Below are positions 19,562 to 20,258 of a stretch of 20,258 nt of DNA, piece after piece. Source of the stretch: a virus; the IMG/VR virus record IMGVR_UViG_3300025300_000128, positions 1 through 20,258 of that record, one strand, 5' to 3'. Position numbers and translations under genes: made by a program. A model generated the notes under the pieces. The model was not told where the DNA came from. It did not search any database and saw only the letters and a program-made list of their open reading frames with translations. Each line of letters begins with the position of its first letter. The stretch's first letter is position 1.

Positions 19562-20101
19562 ATGACTAGACCTAAGAACATATCCGACGAGGGCTGGCGG
19601 GAGCGTAAGCGAGAGGAAAATAAAAAATATCGTGAAAGCATGTCCGAAGAACAGAAAGAACATCGACGCGCTTATAATCGTGCGTGGATTGCAGCCCTGT
19701 CCGAAGAACGTAGAGAACGTAGAAACGCGTTAACCCGCGTTTGGAATAAGGCCAACCGAGACAAACGTAGGGAGAACCGTAAGCCCCGCACTGAAGCAGA
19801 GAAGCTAGCTAGAAAACCTATGACCCCCGAACAGAAGGTAGCCAAAAAGGCTTACGACTTGGCATATATGGCCCGCCTTACAGACGATGAACGTGCCGAA
19901 AGAGTCGCACGGCGTAAAATGAACTACGCGCAGAATAGGGAAGCCTTTAGAGCGAGAAGCCAAGCCGAAAGGGATAACCTACACGACAGTTACGTGAAAA
20001 AGGTTTTGAAATGTGGTGTTAACCCGCCACCAGAACTAATTGAATTAAAAAGAGTGAACCTTAGGATACAAAGATATCTCAACAATGGAGAACAGAAATG
20101 A
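19562..20101 (+). CDS. Arg-rich helical protein with internal repeats
   Basis: 179 residues from ATG at 19562, with AAGGTGG upstream; a TTG at 19541 is less likely. Residues 10-135 are extremely basic and helical, with imperfect repeats of the form (S/T)-x-E-(E/Q)-(R/K)---R---Y--A, for example MSEEQKEHRRAYNRAW, LSEERRERRNAL and MTPEQKVAKKAYDLAY. The C-terminal part (HDSYVKKVLKCGVNPPPELI, ELKRVNLRIQRYL) is a motif seen at the end of several phage accessory proteins, some with HNH nuclease domains. No HNH motif is present here. DNA or RNA binding is likely from charge; nothing more can be said. Confidence 0.72.
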   Translation: MTRPKNISDEGWRERKREENKKYRESMSEEQKEHRRAYNRAWIAALSEERRERRNALTRVWNKANRDKRRENRKPRTEAEKLARKPMTPEQKVAKKAYDLAYMARLTDDERAERVARRKMNYAQNREAFRARSQAERDNLHDSYVKKVLKCGVNPPPELIELKRVNLRIQRYLNNGEQK

Positions 20102-20258
20102 AGAACATAACAGATCTACGTAACGAATTATGCGACACCTTTGATGATCTAAGAACGGGAAACATAACCCCCAAGGTAGCCTCAGAGATGAATAACTCTG
20201 CGGGTAAAATCATACACACACTGAAGGTGCAGTTGGACTATCACACAATGACCAAGAC
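20098..20258 (+). CDS. Hypothetical phage protein (3' end outside window)
   Basis: Opens at ATG 20098, overlapping the previous stop (ATGA), with GGAGAACAG upstream, and runs off the right edge; 53 codons are visible. It begins MKNITDLRNELCDTFDDLRT, then KVASEMNNSAGKIIHTLKVQ and LDYHTM. The A-x-E-M-N-N-x-A-G-K-I-x-x-x-x-K-V-Q-L-x-Y pattern is familiar from small phage proteins of unknown function. Confidence 0.72.
   Translation, partial: MKNITDLRNELCDTFDDLRTGNITPKVASEMNNSAGKIIHTLKVQLDYHTMTK

Overview
The window is part of a tailed double-stranded DNA bacteriophage genome. The clearest markers are a large terminase subunit, a P22-type portal protein, a scaffolding-like protein and a GroES-like co-chaperonin. 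Gene packing is tight, with many ATGA or TAATG overlaps, no host housekeeping genes and many small genes without recognisable relatives. The phage is probably podovirus-like, judging from the P22-type portal. I see no integrase, tail gene, polymerase or recognisable repressor, so lifestyle and host are unresolved.

Layout. Positions 1-6310 (minus strand) hold the packaging and head cluster, read right to left: small terminase, large terminase, a 73-residue protein, portal, a 65-residue protein, GroES-like co-chaperonin and a scaffolding-like protein cut by the window edge. Positions 6407-6775 (plus strand) hold a divergent PD-(D/E)XK nuclease. Positions 6776-7073 are non-coding. Positions 7074-8312 hold a promoter and an operon of five short genes, four of them membrane proteins, punctuated by two identical UUCG hairpins. 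Positions 8313-10036 hold two duplicated cassettes, each with a related promoter block, a ~173-residue paralogous protein of unknown function, a terminator and a dispersed ~33-nt repeat. Positions 10037-10706 are a regulatory or origin-like region dense in GAACATT/AATGTTC words that ends in a strong sigma70-like promoter. Positions 10707-14991 hold a long plus-strand operon: two small genes, a DUF3150-like protein, a MoxR-type AAA+ ATPase, a metallopeptidase-like VWA protein, a SleB-type cell-wall hydrolase and a 44-residue protein. Positions 15023-17109 hold three unknown genes. Positions 17250-18383 hold small coupled genes, including a zinc ribbon and a VRR-NUC nuclease. Positions 18384-18581 look like a structured RNA or leader ending in a terminator. 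Positions 18605-20258 hold more small genes, including a DUF6378-like protein and an Arg-rich protein.

The most striking system is regulatory. Ten copies of the palindrome GTTAGTG-N3-CACTAAC (one with a 5-nt centre) lie only between 9262 and 17153, mostly between genes and several just upstream of ribosome binding sites. They look like one operator or RNA-hairpin regulon spanning the middle genes. Three homologous promoter blocks and six full copies of a second, non-palindromic repeat are interleaved with it. The DUF3150-like/MoxR/VWA trio is probably an ATP-driven chaperone- or metal-insertase-like machine that sits inside this regulon.
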